Assembly (NCBI RefSeq): GCF_003473485.1 | Contig: NC_053042.1 | Coordinates: forward strand, 38,468,762-38,532,761 | Source of the DNA: Medicago truncatula | Lineage: Eukaryota; Streptophyta; Magnoliopsida; Fabales; Fabaceae | DNA: 64,000 nucleotides | Direction of reading: 5' to 3' | Shown here: piece by piece, positions 60,438 to 64,000 of the stretch | How positions within the stretch are numbered: the stretch's first letter is position 1 | How the letters are laid out: each line of letters begins with the position of its first letter | The notes under the pieces: generated by a model | What the model saw: only the letters and a program-made list of their open reading frames with translations | Databases searched by the model: none | What the model was told of the DNA's origin: nothing | Translations under genes and position numbers: made by a program

Positions 60438-60485
60438 GCTCTAAAATCGTTTTTTTCATTTATTTTTTGGGCAAGCTAAAATCGT
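60438..60485. repeat. Micro-insertion with GCT(CT)AAAATCGT direct repeat
   Basis: GCTCTAAAATCGT (60438-60450) and GCTAAAATCGT (60475-60485) flank a T-rich 24-bp insert ending TTTTTTGGGCAA. Confidence 0.6.
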
Positions 60486-60850
60486 GATTTAATGAATTCA
60501 TAAAAAAATATTGTCTTAAAAATATTCGCTTGCCAAATTAATAGATTCATCATTTTATAGTAAAAGTTACTTCTTTTAAATTCTTAAACTATGCCTAAAC
60601 ATATTTATTAATATTTATTTTTCTATAACTATTGCCTTCTATGACTATGATAGTGCGTCCTTATGTGCCATAATATTTGTCACATTTAAACATTTCATAC
60701 GGATTAAGAAAAAATGATACTCTGATCATATTTATAAAAGACATTTGATTATTTAAATTAATAAAAGTTTATGTGTTTGTTAAAAATTTGGAATACATCA
60801 AATTTTATTGATACAAATATCTTTTATAAATAAGACTAGAAAAGATAAAC

Positions 60851-61020
60851 GATAAAAAAAAATGATGATTTTACTCAAGTTATTATTTTTGAAGTTATTA
60901 TTCTTTAATTTGCATTTATTATTATGAAAATATACTAATAATTAACATTAATAACTTCAAGAATAATAACTTGAATAATTATTATGAGCAGTTGTGTAAA
61001 ATCACCATTTTCTTTTTATC
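60851..61020. repeat. MITE-like inverted repeat
   Basis: The left arm 60851-60900 (GATAAAAAAAAATGATGATT ... GAAGTTATTA) is complementary to 60949-61020, with about 20 extra bases (AATTATTATGAGCAGTTG...) inserted in the right arm. Confidence 0.65.
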
Positions 61021-61566
61021 ATGTGCTATTTTGTTTTTATCATTTACTTGAAGTGATAGACATAAAAATATTTTATAGGGGATTTTTTTGGAGTATAATA
61101 TTATGTCTACATTTTATCACGAGTAAATCTTAATTTCTTAATGAAAATGAAATATTCTATTTAAGTGAGGCGGATTCTTAATGAATCTCTCATACTTTAA
61201 GAGAAGTGAATCAATGTGTGAATTTTTCGGTCAAGCTTAAAGTTTTTTCAGATATTAATTTTTTTCATCCACGCTTCACTTCCTGAAAACCTTCGAAGTA
61301 TTCTATTTAACTTTCTGTAGAGTGTAGTTCGTTTTTTTTTCTCCCAGTGATTTATTAATTCTCTCCCACACTTAAAAATTACATGGATCCTCTTTAATCA
61401 AGGAAGTCCATTTCTTTTTCTTGTACAAAAAAATTCTATTTACAGAGGGAAAACATTTCTCCTTCTTCCTCTTTTGAGAGGAAAAGCATAAATTAATGTT
61501 TTAAATTTTTAAAAAGCTTAATTTTGATGCATTATTTCATACAATAATTTTACACCAATATTCTGT

Positions 61567-61955
61567 TGTTGTATACAAGTGTGAGTTATATGTCCCACAT
61601 CGGATAAAAGAGTAAAGGTTGAACACCTTATAAGTGCAAGAACCCATAAACCTAATGCCTTAAGGTTTTGGGTAAGAGTGAGGCGTCTCTCTTGCTAGTG
61701 TGGTTGTTCTAGCCTCGATGTGGACGGTCCCCCGGAGCTTCCCTAGTGACCCAACAGTGGTATCAGAGCCCCGTTCGATGAAGGGTACGACCGAGGCAGC
61801 CGGTCCGTTTGCGCAGAAAGCAACAACGACGGTACAAGCAGTTTCGGTCCATTTGCGGAGAAACCAGCAACGACGATACAAGCAAGTAAGAGCTTTCGCT
61901 TGAAGGGAGAGCGGACTCACACTTGAGGGGAAGTTGTTGTGTACAAGTGTGAGAG
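61567..61955 (+). mobile_element. TRIM-type LTR element with truncated 3' LTR
   Basis: The 5' LTR 61567-61756 (190 bp) starts TGTTGTATACAAGTGTGAG and ends GTGACCCAACA. A perfect tRNA-Met primer site TGGTATCAGAGCC (61758-61770) follows, then only about 150 bp of non-coding interior. A purine tract TTGAGGGGAAG (61923-61933) precedes a second LTR start TGTTGTGTACAAGTGTGAG (61935-61953), after which similarity to the 5' LTR stops. Two mirrored short frames here are not genes. Size and lack of coding place it with terminal-repeat retrotransposons in miniature. Confidence 0.85.
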
Positions 61956-64000
61956 AAGAGATGATATTGGCTGATCCACTAAGAATAACGCGTTTAATTT
62001 GTTCTATACTAAAAATAAAAATTGATTTATGGACTGAGCTGATAAAAAAACAATTGGGTCCGAGCTGGTGTGGCTATTGCCACACCCTACCCTGCTGAGA
62101 TCCGCTCCTGTTCCTAAAGCTCCTCTCATTGACCCAACATTTTCAATGTCATGTAAGCTTTTTTATAATCACAATTTAAAAATAAATAGAAATATGTATG
62201 TGATTAGCATGTTCAAATAATTGTGACCATGCACTTCGTCTTTCTTCTCATTCCAAATAGATGTCTTCAATAGTAATACCATACAAGATCCAAACTATGC
62301 ACCTTGACACCATTATCGCTAACTATCATTGCAAATTATACGTCCCACCACTTTCATTTGTGTATCCTCCTGGTTGGCAGAGAAAAAGGAGAATGACGGT
62401 ATCTGACACATGACATACTGCATTATTTTCTTTTTTTCCTTACTCATCGTGAGGGCCCCATTAACATTCCCCTTGGCATGTGTGTTAAATACTCTAGGAA
62501 TAATTTATACACTGAGTTGGTCCCACAAGGTTGATCATCCCTATTACAAAAACAAAACAACATAAAAAAAGTTTGGTCACAAATTTCGGACACAATATTT
62601 GGATACACATAGATGTAGATATAATGTAAATATGTATTTAGACCTTGTAAGTTGTTGACGAGTTTTTGGCTTTTTTCCGTCTATTTTTTTTTAAAACAGG
62701 TATTTTTAGATGTAAACATTTTGATTTTTGTTCCTTCATTATCTATTACAAAATATTTTAGGAGGCAAACAAAGGATAACGTCCCAGTGGGTGACAAAGC
62801 AAATGAGGTTGATTTGATAAAGTGAATCCTGACTCACATCATGATAGGAATTAAAATCAAAAAATGAGAATACAAAAAAATCAAATTTTAAAATCTTGGT
62901 TCTTACATCTATTTCATGTCTTTCTTTCTCTATTTTTATTTTAGTTGCACATCTTCACCATTTCTTCTACCCATACCCTTTATTTCTGCTAAAAATTCAT
63001 AGATTGATCATAATACCGTAAAATTCCTTATAATTAAATTTAACAAGTACATCAAACCATTTTCAAATAATTAAGTAGTAATTAAAATTGTTTCTATATG
63101 AATTATTATTTCAACTATACAATGATCTTGAAAATTTAAATTTAATTTGCTACCCTAATTTATAGGAACAAACTATCAAAAAAGATAATGAAACTAACTT
63201 AATCTACTAAGATAGGAATAACCAAAACTAACTTCTCAAATTACTTATTTTTGGTTGTCTTTAAGATAAGGTAAGAATTTTAAAAATATAGCCTAATTCT
63301 GAATGATTACTGATAATAAAAAGTACTTCTAACAAAAGAGAGCAAATCTAAGAATAAATTTAAAAGAAATATATCAAATCTAAACCGTAAGATTAGATAT
63401 AGTGGGCTAACTAAACTTATTAAAATAGTGAATAGGATCATAAGTGTCTTCGGGACACTTTTATGAGTTTTTACTAACGAGTATTTTCAGGTATCGTTTG
63501 ATCCGACTTTTTTTTAGCATTTTTACAATTTTAAGGAGAAGTTAGGCCAAACACAATATTAATAAAGTACCTTCGAAAAAAAGTACTTTTTTTTAGAATG
63601 CATAAAATTGAATAGAATGAGCTTTAACCAAAAGTTGTTGAATGCTACTTCAAAAAACCATTTCTCTGTAATTTATTTCACAAGCAATTCTCTTCGACTC
63701 ACGCCGGCAACCTTATTTTTTATTTTTTAATATTATATTTCAATTTATTTTTTTCTTCCATTTTTTTTTTTGAACCGGTCCATATAATTTTTTTTTAAAG
63801 GATGATCAATTTAATTTTATTATCTATTTTTGAAGGAATTTTATTATCTTTTATCACTTATATATTTAATTTTAATATCGTTTAATTATCACAACCTCAC
63901 AAATATTTTTATTCATATTGTCATTGAATCACACCAAATATTTTTATTCCCTTTCTTCAACCTCACAAATATACACACACATTAGCATTTAGAGTAATAT
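61956..64000. other. Intergenic, AT-rich, nothing recognised
   Basis: The stretch to the window end has only short frames. ATTGGGTCCGAGCTGGTGTG (from about 62052) and the following GC-richer 80 bp resemble repeat sequence but I cannot classify it. Confidence 0.6.

Larger units (their letters stand above)
58800..61563. other. Intergenic, 3' of the Dof gene
   Basis: Holds a GC-rich LTR-like block, a SINE, a micro-insertion and a MITE-like inverted repeat, each listed. No further gene is seen. Confidence 0.65.

Noticed and set aside
61660..61920. Frames on both strands inside the TRIM
   Set aside because: They span LTR, primer site and interior of a non-coding element.
1..64000. CRISPR arrays, operons or bacterial-type systems
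   Set aside because: Intron structure, SINEs, MITEs and gene families show a plant nuclear genome; no spaced short repeats of CRISPR type are present.

Overview
This is an AT-rich plant nuclear window with short exons, GT-AG introns, many transposon relics and typical plant gene families. A eudicot is certain. A papilionoid legume of the Medicago/Trifolium/Vicia kind is my inference from the repeat families, chiefly the repetitive reverse-transcriptase C-terminus at 56.5-57.2 kb, the tRNA-derived SINEs and the Stowaway-type MITEs.

I could assemble seven host genes exon by exon, with reading frame kept across every junction. They are a secreted GH27 alpha-galactosidase (minus, 4698-10021, 15 coding exons, 409 aa); a seed-type tonoplast aquaporin TIP3 (minus, 18768-19902, 3 exons, 258 aa); a plastid-targeted UPF0426 protein (plus, 25113-27241, 3 exons, 131 aa); an NDR1/HIN1-like membrane protein (plus, 28368-29120, single exon, 250 aa); a CCDC12/cwf18 splicing-factor homologue (plus, 30610-33201, 4 exons, 169 aa); a BRO1-like-domain protein with a lipidation-type N-terminus (minus, 35734-41086, 11 coding exons, 425 aa); and a Dof zinc-finger transcription factor (plus, 57696-58799, 2 exons, 272 aa). 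They are independently transcribed and I see no pathway linking them. The alpha-galactosidase and TIP3 would both suit seed biology, but that is only a thematic link.

The rest is repeat-rich. At 1-3.8 kb lie a hAT-type right end and a decayed Ty1/copia element with both LTRs. Between 10 and 18.7 kb there is no host gene, but there is a striking 470-bp inverted repeat with a 30-bp loop (14703-15672). From 20 to 25 kb there is an organelle-like group II intron fragment, a 560-bp hAT element with an 8-bp target duplication and an 862-bp Mutator-like element with a 9-bp duplication. The 15 kb from 42.5 to 57.6 kb is a gene desert of MITEs, tandem LTR-like units and broken LINEs. After the Dof gene come an LTR-like GC-rich block and a TRIM-type element at 61.6 kb.

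The least ordinary pattern is a dispersed set of very small insertions (about 11-26 bp). Each is flanked by direct repeats of 8-19 bp, and most consist of an oligo-T or oligo-A run next to a GACAAG/CTTGTC-like core. They look like retroposon insertions truncated almost to the tail, and I count 13 candidates. The long hairpin and these micro-insertions are the two things most worth checking.
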